A DNA stretch of 64,000 nt, from assembly GCA_947382645.1 (NCBI GenBank), contig CANDAE010000001.1:124001-188000 (forward strand). The letters run 5' to 3'. The first letter of the stretch is position 1. Every line of letters starts with the position of its first letter. This stretch comes from Suilimivivens sp009774465 (lineage in GTDB: Bacteria > Bacillota > Clostridia > Lachnospirales > Lachnospiraceae). Both the position numbers and the translations under genes were made by a program. The notes under the pieces are model-generated. The model worked only from the letters and a program-made list of their open reading frames with translations, did not search any database and was not told the origin of the DNA. Shown here piece by piece: positions 15,478 through 23,768 of the stretch.

Positions 15478-16827
15478 TTATATATGCAGTAAATGGGTTG
15501 CTATCTGGAAATATACCAAAAGCGAAAGCACATCCACAATAGTTGTAATAAAGGGGCTTGCCATAACTGCAGGATCAAATCCAATCTTCTTGGCAAGCAT
15601 TGGCAGCGTGCAGCCCACAAGCTTGGCAATGATCACTGCTGCCACCAGTGTCAGACATACCACCAAGGCTACCATGATGCTGACTTTGTCCAGCAAAAGG
15701 AGTTTTAAAAAATTGGCTGCTGCCAAAGTAATCCCACAAAGGCATGCAACACGGATTTCCTTCCAAACTACCTTGAACGCATCCCCAAATTCGATTTCAT
15801 TTAAAGAAAGCCCGCGGATAATCGTAACACTGGCCTGTCCGCCGGCATTTCCGCCTGTATCCATCAACATGGGAATATAGGCAATCAGCGCGCCATACGC
15901 CAAAAGCGCATCCTCAAAGGTAGTAAGCACGCTTCCTGTAAGTGTTGCCGATATCATAAGCAGCAGCAGCCAGGGCATACGTTTTTTCCATGTTTCAACC
16001 ACGCTTGTTTTCATATAAGGCTTATCCGATGGCACAATAGCCGCCATCTTTTCCATATCCTCCGTAGCCTCTTCCTGGAGAATATCCACAATATCATCTA
16101 CCGTAATAATGCCCACCAGACGATTTTCATTATCTACCACCGGCATGGCGGTAAAGTCATATTTCTGGAACTGTCTGGCAACCTCTTCCTGGTCCATCAG
16201 GGTATTAATATAAATAACATTTTCATGCATGATATCCCCGATCACCGCATCACCTGAACTGATCAGCAGATACCGAAGCGCCACCGTACCCACCAGCGTC
16301 CTTTTGGCATCCAGCACATAGCAAATGTTTATGGTTTCGCTGTCCACGCCGATCTTTCTGATACGGGCAATGGCATCTTCCACCGTCATATTTTCCTTTA
16401 AGTCCACGTACTCTACCGTCATAATACTTCCGGCAGAATCTTCCGGATATCTGAGCAGATGGTTAATGTCTCTTCTGGTCTCCGGATTCGCATTGGCCAG
16501 CAGTTTCTTTACAACGTTTGCAGGCATTTCTTCCAGAAGGTCTGTAGCATCATCCGCCATCAGATTATTGATAATTCCTGCCGCGTCCTTTTCCGACAGG
16601 CTGGTAATAATGAACTGCTGGCTTTCCACCTCCAGATAGGAAAATACATCTGCCGCAATATTTTTGGGCAGAATGCGGAAAATCTTCAAAAGATCCTCCT
16701 CCTTAAGCTCCTCCATGATCACTGCAATATCTGCTTCATTCATTTCTGCAATCTTCTGGCGGAGCCGGGTATACTGCTTTGTGTCCAGTAGTTCCTTGAT
16801 TATTTCGAACTCTTTGATCTCTTCCAT
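15478..16827 (-). CDS. mgtE: Magnesium transporter MgtE
   Basis: The 449-residue membrane protein is a MgtE-family Mg2+ channel. A cytoplasmic N domain (about 1-125, with DLLEEMP and LLRYPEDSAGSIMT) is followed by two CBS domains (about 130-255) that sense Mg2+, then five transmembrane helices (about 285-449) with the pore signature PMLMDTGGNAGGQAS. The start has GGAG nine bases upstream. Its transcript begins at a strong promoter about 120 bases upstream and first crosses a 36-codon reading frame that overlaps the mgtE start. No M-box riboswitch is recognisable, so control may lie in that leader frame. Confidence 0.96.
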   Translation of the reverse strand: MEEIKEFEIIKELLDTKQYTRLRQKIAEMNEADIAVIMEELKEEDLLKIFRILPKNIAADVFSYLEVESQQFIITSLSEKDAAGIINNLMADDATDLLEEMPANVVKKLLANANPETRRDINHLLRYPEDSAGSIMTVEYVDLKENMTVEDAIARIRKIGVDSETINICYVLDAKRTLVGTVALRYLLISSGDAVIGDIMHENVIYINTLMDQEEVARQFQKYDFTAMPVVDNENRLVGIITVDDIVDILQEEATEDMEKMAAIVPSDKPYMKTSVVETWKKRMPWLLLLMISATLTGSVLTTFEDALLAYGALIAYIPMLMDTGGNAGGQASVTIIRGLSLNEIEFGDAFKVVWKEIRVACLCGITLAAANFLKLLLLDKVSIMVALVVCLTLVAAVIIAKLVGCTLPMLAKKIGFDPAVMASPFITTIVDVLSLLVYFQIATHLLHI

Positions 16828-16910
16828 AGCAATTCTCCTTTATATGTGATTTTTATGCTCCGTTCATGAGGAGGAATGTCAGTATTACTGTTTGCTATAC
16901 TTTTCTTCAT
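16800..16910 (-). CDS. Candidate 36-residue leader peptide overlapping the mgtE start
   Basis: ATG at 16910 is followed by 36 codons and a stop inside mgtE (16800-16802). The frame reads MKKSIANSNTDIPPHERS, then IKITYKGELLWKRSKSSK. AAAGGTGGTGG lies about six bases ahead of the ATG, and a strong promoter lies only about 30-40 bases upstream, so it is the first translatable frame on the mgtE mRNA. The mgtE ribosome-binding site and ATG are embedded in its codons, so its translation should influence mgtE initiation. The Asp-Ile-Pro-Pro-His-Glu stretch recalls acidic/proline-rich nascent chains that destabilise ribosomes at low Mg2+, as in enterobacterial mgtA leaders. Function is an inference. 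Confidence 0.5.
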   Translation of the reverse strand: MKKSIANSNTDIPPHERSIKITYKGELLWKRSKSSK

Positions 16911-16945
16911 AAAAACCACCACCTTTCTGGAAAATGCTCTTTTTT

Positions 16946-16974
16946 ACTTTAGACCATTCGACTTTTTTTGTCAA
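16946..16974 (-). promoter_or_regulatory. Promoter of the mgtE transcript
   Basis: Minus-strand TTGACA (16969-16974) and TAAAGT (16946-16951) are separated by 17 bases. It starts right at the end of the YigZ-family gene, so mgtE has its own transcript. Confidence 0.75.
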
Positions 16975-16978
16975 TGTA

Positions 16979-17632
16979 TTACTCTGCTTTGCACATATAA
17001 TACCCTTCCTTTGTGACTGTTATACGCGCTCTGGCAGCAGTCAGACTGATTATCTCTTCCCTTATCTGCTCCCTTTGCTCTGCCGGAATGCAGATATCAA
17101 ACGCCGCCTTATCCGTATATCTTGCATCCTTAATTTCTATTTCCCTGTTTGAGAAAAAATACTGCACTTTAGGCACATCCGGATAATCCACTTCTACCGT
17201 TATCTCTGCTCCATACTGCATAAGACCGATTCCTGCATCCTGCAAAGCGGCCTGTGCTGCCTGGGTATAAGCACGAACCAGGCCTCCTGTTCCAAGCAGT
17301 GTTCCCCCAAAATACCTGGTGACCACCGCTGCTGCGTTGGTCACCTGGGCGCCCAAAAGCACCTCCAAAATCGGCTTTCCGGCTGTTCCGCCTGGTTCCC
17401 CATCATCACTGCATCTGGTAATCTGACTGTTATTTCCAATTACAAATGCTGTGCAATTGTGCCTGGCATCATAATACTTTTTTTTCACCGACTCAATAAA
17501 GCCAAGCGCCGCTTCTTCCGAATCTGCAGGCGCTATCTGTGCAATAAACCTGGATTTCTTTTCTTCATAAAGTCCCTTTCCCTGCCGATATATAACTTTA
17601 TATGATGGAAATTCCGTTTCCCTGTCTGACAT
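16979..17632 (-). CDS. YigZ/IMPACT family protein
   Basis: The 217-residue product is a YigZ-family protein (UPF0029/IMPACT N-terminal domain plus a short C-terminal DUF1949-like domain). The family signature DDGEPGGTAGKP (about 75-86) and the segment VVTRYFGGTLLGTGGLVRAYT are present and intact. YigZ proteins are cytosolic and proposed to affect translation, but the activity is not settled; some are annotated as proline dipeptidases without firm evidence. The length is standard. It lies just upstream of the mgtE promoter and is divergent from the PBP gene. Confidence 0.93.
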   Translation of the reverse strand: MSDRETEFPSYKVIYRQGKGLYEEKKSRFIAQIAPADSEEAALGFIESVKKKYYDARHNCTAFVIGNNSQITRCSDDGEPGGTAGKPILEVLLGAQVTNAAAVVTRYFGGTLLGTGGLVRAYTQAAQAALQDAGIGLMQYGAEITVEVDYPDVPKVQYFFSNREIEIKDARYTDKAAFDICIPAEQREQIREEIISLTAARARITVTKEGYYMCKAE

Positions 17633-17747
17633 AAATTTTCCCCTTTAATCTCTGAAATATCAGGACAAACCTCTGAAAGAAGTTTATCACAGACGGGAAT
17701 AAAAGTGTATCTATTTGTGAACAATTCTTAATAAAGTATGAAAAAAC

Positions 17748-17776
17748 TTTATTTCAGTCCCACATTTTGGTATACT
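17748..17776 (+). promoter_or_regulatory. Candidate promoter of the class A PBP gene
   Basis: TTTATT (17748-17753) and TATACT (17771-17776) are 17 bases apart. The leader then contains a CTGCCA/TGGCAG hairpin (17805-17825) before the ribosome-binding site. Confidence 0.5.
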
Positions 17777-17862
17777 TAAAGTGTTGCATTTTTTGATCAA
17801 TAAACTGCCACGCGAAACATGGCAGCGTTTGATGTGAACTTAATCTATATGGAGGCATATAT

Positions 17863-20595
17863 ATGAACTACAGTAAAAAGGGGATCAAGGCCAAACAAAA
17901 ATCCCTGCATGCTACTTCCACCCGGCTCGGGAAAAAGCTTTTGCTTGCGGTTTTAAACCTTTCCCTGCTGGGCATACTGGCAGTAGGCATTATAGGCATC
18001 AGTATGGGCATCGGTATTTTCAAGGGTGTAATTGACACTTCACCCAGCATTGAAAATGTTTCCGTTACCCCTACCGGTTTTTCAACTTTTGTATATGATC
18101 TTGAGGGAAATCAGACCGCTAAGCTGATCTCTCAGAATTCCAACCGTATTCCGGTAACTCAGGACATGATTCCTGAAGACCTTGCGCACGCCTTTGTAGC
18201 CATAGAAGATGAACGTTTCTATGAACATAACGGCATTGATATCCAGGGTATTTTGCGAGCTGCTTATGTAGGCATTTCAAACGGTTTTCATTTTACGGAA
18301 GGCGCCAGCACAATCACACAGCAGCTTCTTAAGAACAATGTTTTTACAGACTGGACAAGTGAGGAGGGTTTTGCTGACAGCTTAAAAAGAAAAATACAGG
18401 AGCAGTATCTGGCTATTGAATTAACCAAAACCATGCCCAAGGATGAGGTTCTTTTAAATTACATGAACACCATCAATTTGGGACAGAATACTCTTGGTGT
18501 ACAGGCTGCTTCCCTGCGTTATTTTAATAAGTCAGTCAATACCCTTACCTTATCTGAATGTGCTGTAATTGCTGCCATTACCCAGAATCCTTCCCGTTTT
18601 AATCCAATTACCCATCCGGAAAAAAATGAGGAACGCCGGGCAAAGGTTCTCAACCACATGTTGGAGCAGGGGTATATCACGCAGACAGAATATGATTCCG
18701 CTATGGCTGATGATGTTTACTCCCGTATTCAGATTGTCAATGAAGAAGTAGAAGAAACTTTGGTTAATACATATTTTGTGGACGCATTAACCGATGATGT
18801 GATGCATGATCTTCTGGCAGCAGGGTACAACGAAACTCAGGCTTTTACTCTTCTTTACAGCGGAGGCCTTCAAATTTATTCTACGCAGGATCCAAATATT
18901 CAGGCTATTTGTGATGAGGTTTTTTCCAATGAGGAAAATTATCCTGCCGATACCAGATGGTATTTAAACTATGCTCTGACAGTAAAACAGGCAAATGGAG
19001 ACTTTGCAAATTACAGTACCCAAATGTTCCGGGACCATTTTAAAGAAGAAAATCCTTCCTTTAACCTGATTTATAATTCTCAGGAAGAAGCATATGCTCA
19101 GATCGAAGAATACAAAAATTTTGTACTGGGCATGGGAGATGAAGTCTTCGATGAAAGCATTTCCTTAACTCCCCAGCCTCAGGTGTCAATTACCATTCAG
19201 GACCAGCATACCGGCTATGTAGTTGCTATGGTGGGAGGTCGTGGAACCAAAGAAGGCAGCAAAACCTTAAATCGTGCCACCGACGCTACCCGCCAGCCAG
19301 GATCAACCTTTAAGATTGTTTCTACGTATGCACCGGCCTTAGACAGCGCCGGGCTGACACTTGCCACCATGCTGAATGACGCACCTTTCAATTATGCAAG
19401 CGGCAGGCCCGTAAACAACTGGTGGGGTTCCGAATACAGGGGATTAAATTCTCTGCGTCAGGGAATTATTGACTCCATGAATATTATTGCAGTTAAAACC
19501 CTCACCATCATTACCCCGCAGCTTGGATTTGACTATCTTAAAAACTTCGGCTTTACCACTGTTGTTGACCGAAAAGAAGTGACTGTAAATGGTGAAACCC
19601 AAATTTTCTCCGATATCCAGCAGTCTCTTGCGCTGGGCGGCTTAACCGATGGCGTCACAAATGAAGAACTGAATGCCGCATACGCTGCCATTGCCAATGG
19701 CGGCACCTATATCAAGCCCAAGCTGTACACAAAAGTAGTGGATCATGATGGCAACGTAATCCTTGACAATACACTGCCCGATTCCAGACAGGTAATCAAA
19801 GAAACGACTGCATGGCTGTTAACAAGCGCAATGACAGATGTAGTTACCCGCGGAACAGGCGCTTCCGTTAATTTTGGCAATATGGCCATTGCAGGAAAAA
19901 CCGGTACAACTTCCGATTACAATGATGTGTGGTTTTCCGGATATACCCCTTATTACACCGCCACAGTCTGGACGGGTTACGACAATAACACGAAGCTTCG
20001 CAGAGGCGACGAACGAAATCTGGCCAAAAAGCTATGGCGTATGACAATGGCTAAAATACATGAAAACCTTCCGGGAGAATCTTTCCATATGCCTTCCGGC
20101 ATCGTTCAGGCAACTGTATGCGCCCGTTCCGGCAAGCTGCCTATCGCAGGACTTTGTGATGGGACTTTAAGGTCAGAGTACTTTGCTGAGGGAACAGTTC
20201 CTACGGAAAGTTGTGATGCCCATTATCAGGGCATGATCTGTCAGTACAGCAACCTTCCTGCAAGCGAGCAATGTCCCTTTAAAGTGGCTGGTGTACTTGA
20301 ACTTACTCCTCCGGAACATCCGGCACTGCTTCAGGGTTCCGGTACCGTTCCCCAGCAGGTGGTAGGCGAAGATGGCAGCGTTACTACTGTTCCTGTAAAT
20401 CAAACAGGACTCTGCCAGCACAATGCGGAATTCTTTGCCCAGCCAAATGCGGAAGCTCTTGTGGAGCAGCAACGGAACGAAATTGCAGCCGCACAGGCGG
20501 CATTGCAACAGCAGCAGCTTGACGCCGCTGCACAGGCAGCCGCTGCAGCAAATCCGCAGCCACCCGTAAATGACAGTGACGGAGTGCCTCAGTAA
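17863..20595 (+). CDS. Class A penicillin-binding protein (PBP1a-type)
   Basis: The 910-residue bifunctional enzyme polymerises lipid II and cross-links peptidoglycan at the outer membrane face. A short cytoplasmic tail and one transmembrane helix (about 25-53) precede a GT51 transglycosylase domain with catalytic EDERFYEH (Glu115 onward) and ASTITQQLLKN. The transpeptidase domain has Ser481 in GSTFK, SMN at 538-540 and KTGTT from Lys679. The C-terminal 200 residues are an extension: several Cys-containing segments, then a Gln/Ala-rich tail ending PQPPVNDSDGVPQ. GGAGG precedes the start by nine bases. It is monocistronic with a strong terminator. Confidence 0.97.
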   Translation: MNYSKKGIKAKQKSLHATSTRLGKKLLLAVLNLSLLGILAVGIIGISMGIGIFKGVIDTSPSIENVSVTPTGFSTFVYDLEGNQTAKLISQNSNRIPVTQDMIPEDLAHAFVAIEDERFYEHNGIDIQGILRAAYVGISNGFHFTEGASTITQQLLKNNVFTDWTSEEGFADSLKRKIQEQYLAIELTKTMPKDEVLLNYMNTINLGQNTLGVQAASLRYFNKSVNTLTLSECAVIAAITQNPSRFNPITHPEKNEERRAKVLNHMLEQGYITQTEYDSAMADDVYSRIQIVNEEVEETLVNTYFVDALTDDVMHDLLAAGYNETQAFTLLYSGGLQIYSTQDPNIQAICDEVFSNEENYPADTRWYLNYALTVKQANGDFANYSTQMFRDHFKEENPSFNLIYNSQEEAYAQIEEYKNFVLGMGDEVFDESISLTPQPQVSITIQDQHTGYVVAMVGGRGTKEGSKTLNRATDATRQPGSTFKIVSTYAPALDSAGLTLATMLNDAPFNYASGRPVNNWWGSEYRGLNSLRQGIIDSMNIIAVKTLTIITPQLGFDYLKNFGFTTVVDRKEVTVNGETQIFSDIQQSLALGGLTDGVTNEELNAAYAAIANGGTYIKPKLYTKVVDHDGNVILDNTLPDSRQVIKETTAWLLTSAMTDVVTRGTGASVNFGNMAIAGKTGTTSDYNDVWFSGYTPYYTATVWTGYDNNTKLRRGDERNLAKKLWRMTMAKIHENLPGESFHMPSGIVQATVCARSGKLPIAGLCDGTLRSEYFAEGTVPTESCDAHYQGMICQYSNLPASEQCPFKVAGVLELTPPEHPALLQGSGTVPQQVVGEDGSVTTVPVNQTGLCQHNAEFFAQPNAEALVEQQRNEIAAAQAALQQQQLDAAAQAAAAANPQPPVNDSDGVPQ

Positions 20596-20616
20596 AAATA
20601 ATTTTTACTATTAAAA

Positions 20617-20663
20617 TTAAAAACCCCTTATGCTGTGTATTTGCCTGCATAGGGGGTTTTTAA
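20617..20663 (+). terminator. Intrinsic terminator of the PBP gene
   Basis: Arms AAAAACCCCTTATGC and GCATAGGGGGTTTTT enclose a 13-base loop and end in TTTTTAATTT. It can also serve the convergent xpt transcript. Confidence 0.85.
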
Positions 20664-20703
20664 TTTCAAAAAACTATCTTTTTTAAATTATGTACTGTGT
20701 TAT

Positions 20704-21279
20704 TTATCGAAAAATAATTTCTCCACTTTCATCATCCATACTCTCAATGATTGCAAGAGACTCAACACGGACTCCTTTGTCCCTGAGAAGCTTTCCGCCC
20801 TGCTGGAATCCCTTTTCCACTGCAATTCCCACACCTTCTACAGATGCGCCTGCACTTTTTACCAAATCAATCAAACCGGCCACTGCACACCCATTGGCAA
20901 GAAAATCGTCAATGATCAGCACATGATCTTCTTTTCCCAGATATTTCCTGGAAACAATCACGTCATATACTCTTTTATGGGTAAAGGATTCTATCTTTGT
21001 ACAATACTGCTCCCCATCCAGGTTAATGCTCTGTGATTTCTTGGCAAACACCACCGGCACATGAAAATATTGGGCCGCAATACATGCAATTCCAATTCCG
21101 GAAGCTTCAATCGTCAATATCTTATTAATCTTATCGCTGGGAAATAAACGCCTGAACTCCTTTCCCATTTCATTAAACAGTTCAACGTCCATCTGGTGAT
21201 TTAAAAAGCTGTCCACCTTAAGTACATTACCTTGCTTTACAACACCATCTTTGCGGATTCTCTCCTCCAAAAGCTGCAT
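20704..21279 (-). CDS. xpt: Xanthine phosphoribosyltransferase
   Basis: The 191-residue enzyme converts xanthine and PRPP to XMP for purine salvage. The PRPP-binding motif HVLIIDDFLANGCA (119-132) and the Xpt-typical LTIEASGIGIA (55-65) are present; the length is that of Bacillus Xpt. GGAGGAAGC precedes the start. It is the third gene of a cluster with a MATE transporter (50 bases upstream) and a papain-like protein. No purine riboswitch is visible in front of it, unlike many Firmicute xpt genes, so it probably depends on the upstream promoter. Confidence 0.95.
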   Translation of the reverse strand: MQLLEERIRKDGVVKQGNVLKVDSFLNHQMDVELFNEMGKEFRRLFPSDKINKILTIEASGIGIACIAAQYFHVPVVFAKKSQSINLDGEQYCTKIESFTHKRVYDVIVSRKYLGKEDHVLIIDDFLANGCAVAGLIDLVKSAGASVEGVGIAVEKGFQQGGKLLRDKGVRVESLAIIESMDDESGEIIFR

Positions 21280-21329
21280 AGCCGCTTCCTCCTTATACGT
21301 ATATCATCAAACTTATTTGTATTGTACTA

Positions 21330-22691
21330 CTACTGCTCTGCCTTTATCAACTTCTTTCTACTCCATTTTCCTGACAAATATCTGACCAGAGAAATCAGGT
21401 AATTGGACGCCCAGCCCATAGGAACCGCAAACCATACCCCCTGTACTCCAATTAGCGGCGCCAGGGTAAAAGCTGCCACAACACGTATCCCCAGGTTAAT
21501 CAGGTTGGCCAGGGTAAATACCAGCACGTCTCCGGCCCCTCTTAAAACTCCGTCCGTAATCGCTTTCAGCCCCAAAAAGACGAAGAAAAACGCAATAAAG
21601 GTAAGATAAGAATTTCCTGTTTCAAAAGCGGCTGGTGCACTGCCGGCTTCTAAAAATGATCTGATAATATATTCATGAAAAAGGGTAAGCACCAGACAAA
21701 TAATCACCGCAAAGGACGCCACCATTTTCACCGCTGCAAAATATCCCTTCTTCACCCGTTCAATCTGCCCTGCTCCAAGGTTCTGTGCTGTAAAAGTGGA
21801 AACCGCATTGCCTGATGCAATCATAGGCACCACGCAGATAGATTCAATACGCATTCCTGCTGTATATCCTGCCAAAACAGAAGAGCCAAAGCCATTTACC
21901 ACGGACTGCACCAGCAGCATGCCAATGGAAACGATAGACTGCTGTACCATAGAAGGAATCGCCACTTTTACCATATTTCCAAACATCTGCACATCGAACA
22001 GTGCTTTTTCTCCTTCCTGTTTATCATACCGCCTTAATGTTCTTAAAAGCAGGCAGAAGGAAATGACTGCTGATAACCCCTGCGCAAATACTGTTGCCGC
22101 TGCTGCCCCTGCCACTCCAAGTCCCAAGCCTCCAACCAGCGCCAAGTCCATTACAATATTCAATAAGGAGGAAAAAATCAGCAAATACAAAGGCGTCTTT
22201 GAATTTCCCAATGCATTAAAAATAGAGGACAATATATTATACATAAAAAGAAAGGGAAGTCCTGCAAAATAAATCTTCAGATACAGGATTGCATCCTCTA
22301 AAATATTATCCGGAGTATTAAGTGAAATCAGTATACTTCTGCTGAAAACCAGCCCAATCCCACCTAAGAAAACGCTTACTATCAGAAAGGAGAGCAGCGC
22401 TGTATTGACGGAAGTTTTCATTCTTTGGTAAAGCGCTGCTCCCAAATATTGAGATGTGATTACTGAAGCCCCTATTCCTCCTCCAATAGCAATCATTATA
22501 AAAACTGTAGTTAGTGAATAGGATGCACCAACTGCTGCAAGAGCTTTCTCACCAACAAACTGCCCCACAATAATAGAGTCTACGGTAGAATAAAATTGTT
22601 GAAAAAGATTTCCCAAAATCATGGGAAGTGCAAAAAAGAACAAAGATTTTCCTGCACTGTCCGTAAGCATATCGTATTTTTTCATTGCCAT
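21330..22691 (-). CDS. MATE family efflux transporter
   Basis: The 453-residue product has 12 predicted transmembrane helices and the family start LFFFALPMILGNLFQQFYSTVDSIIVGQFVGE, with its second-half repeat PSMVQQSIVSIGMLLVQSVVNGFGS. MATE proteins export cationic drugs or metabolites with Na+ or H+. The start could be ATG 22691 or ATG 22685; GCAGG is better spaced for the second. It lies 13 bases downstream of the papain-like gene and 50 bases upstream of xpt, so the three are likely co-transcribed. The substrate is unknown. Confidence 0.93.
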   Translation of the reverse strand: MAMKKYDMLTDSAGKSLFFFALPMILGNLFQQFYSTVDSIIVGQFVGEKALAAVGASYSLTTVFIMIAIGGGIGASVITSQYLGAALYQRMKTSVNTALLSFLIVSVFLGGIGLVFSRSILISLNTPDNILEDAILYLKIYFAGLPFLFMYNILSSIFNALGNSKTPLYLLIFSSLLNIVMDLALVGGLGLGVAGAAAATVFAQGLSAVISFCLLLRTLRRYDKQEGEKALFDVQMFGNMVKVAIPSMVQQSIVSIGMLLVQSVVNGFGSSVLAGYTAGMRIESICVVPMIASGNAVSTFTAQNLGAGQIERVKKGYFAAVKMVASFAVIICLVLTLFHEYIIRSFLEAGSAPAAFETGNSYLTFIAFFFVFLGLKAITDGVLRGAGDVLVFTLANLINLGIRVVAAFTLAPLIGVQGVWFAVPMGWASNYLISLVRYLSGKWSRKKLIKAEQ

Positions 22692-22704
22692 AAACCTGCT
22701 GCTT

Positions 22705-23427
22705 TCATTTAATATATAAAATGTTCCCTAATATTGTTCCCAGAAAATGTGTATGTATCAATTCCTCATATTCCTTCCAGTTAACATAATATTTTTCTCC
22801 CCAGGAAGATACCCCTAAATAAATGCCTTCTTTTTCTTCAATAATCTCTGTTACCACCACATAATGTTCTGAGACAGTACATGCCCTGCGATATGTTTTT
22901 TCCTCTTTTTTATAAAACGCGGCTCCCTTTCCCTTATCCTTTTTGAAAAGCATCATGGGAATGCATAAAATCACCGGAATATCCCGCTCCAGCATTCTGG
23001 TCATTCTTTGAAACAGTTTTCGTCCGCTCCACCCCCATATGGCCTTAAGCTTCCAATTTTTATCTCCTGCCATCCGGTTGAACTTTCGGCTCAATCTAAA
23101 ACCGCTAAGTCCCTTACTTCCTTTCTTTGGCAAACCTCCCAAAAACTCATATATAAAATTAAAACAGGCCTTATACTCACTCTCCGTAAGCATCCGGTCT
23201 GAATATCTTTTGATTTCCTGAATCTGATAAACCGGATCGGTTCCTGCCAGATAAAGAAGAAGATCACAAAAAGCTATAATTCCGCATCCCAGACGTTTTT
23301 TTCTTTCATCCTCCGCCGATCCGGAAGCCTCACGAAAAAAGCCCTGATCCCCGCCATAAGAAACCGTATTCGTTTTCTCCCGTTTCACTTGTATGTACTG
23401 TCTTGTCAATCCTGCTATCTGTGGCAT
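22705..23427 (-). CDS. Papain-like fold protein, hypothetical (C39-like)
   Basis: I do not recognise the family. The 240-residue product has the outline of a papain-like cysteine protein: GCGIIAFCDLLLYLA (about 47-61) as a possible Cys-bearing helix, and later SEHYVVVTEI (about 185-194) with a His followed by LGVSSWGEKYYVNW, which resembles the His/Asn-containing strands of C39-like peptidases. No signal peptide or membrane segment is clear. GGAGG precedes the start by seven bases. It is the first gene of the cluster with MATE and xpt, which leaves open a role in processing something the MATE protein exports. Activity is unproven. Confidence 0.6.
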   Translation of the reverse strand: MPQIAGLTRQYIQVKREKTNTVSYGGDQGFFREASGSAEDERKKRLGCGIIAFCDLLLYLAGTDPVYQIQEIKRYSDRMLTESEYKACFNFIYEFLGGLPKKGSKGLSGFRLSRKFNRMAGDKNWKLKAIWGWSGRKLFQRMTRMLERDIPVILCIPMMLFKKDKGKGAAFYKKEEKTYRRACTVSEHYVVVTEIIEEKEGIYLGVSSWGEKYYVNWKEYEELIHTHFLGTILGNILYIK

Positions 23428-23568
23428 AGCAATCCTCCACTCCTGCCATTACCCCGCGAACCTGAAACCGCTTCTTTAACTTTTCACCCGGAATAACTCC
23501 CGGATATGCTCTTTATTATAGCAGTTACTGCAAAAAGTTTCCACCTGTAAAAACCCGTAAAAATCAGA

Positions 23569-23598
23569 TTGACAAGATAAGGAAAGCTATGGTAAAAT
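23569..23598 (+). promoter_or_regulatory. Promoter of tRNA-Thr
   Basis: TTGACA (23569-23574) and TAAAAT (23593-23598) are 18 bases apart, about 30 bases upstream of the tRNA. Confidence 0.75.
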
Positions 23599-23629
23599 AC
23601 ATTCTGTTGATGTCCAAAAGACATTGCAG

Positions 23630-23702
23630 GCTGCTGTGGCTCAGTCGGTAGAGCGTCGCATTGGTAGTGCGGAGGTCACGGGTCCGATTCCCGTCAGCAG
23701 CT
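23630..23702 (+). tRNA. tRNA-Thr (anticodon GGT)
   Basis: Cloverleaf reads: acceptor GCTGCTG/CAGCAGC, D arm GCTC/GAGC, anticodon arm TCGCA/TGCGG (one mismatch at the base) with loop TTGGTAG (anticodon GGT), variable loop AGGTC, T arm ACGGG/CCCGT with loop TCCGATT. The discriminator is T, and CCA is not encoded. It is a single gene with its own promoter and terminator. Confidence 0.95.
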
Positions 23703-23711
23703 TAAAAACAG

Positions 23712-23768
23712 AAATCCCTTATTTATGCAGATTATTGAAAACAGTCGCATAAATAAGGGATTTTTATT
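23712..23768. terminator. Bidirectional terminator after tRNA-Thr
   Basis: Perfect 17-bp arms (AAATCCCTTATTTATGC at 23712-23728 and its complement at 23747-23763) with an 18-base loop end in a T-run. The other strand serves the GH13 gene, which ends at 23768. Confidence 0.85.

Noticed and set aside
16828..16975. M-box magnesium riboswitch upstream of mgtE
   Set aside because: The gap is too short once the promoter is placed and shows no M-box core motifs; it is occupied by the leader reading frame.
21280..21330. Purine riboswitch upstream of xpt
   Set aside because: Only 50 bases separate xpt from the MATE gene and none of the conserved purine-aptamer elements is present.
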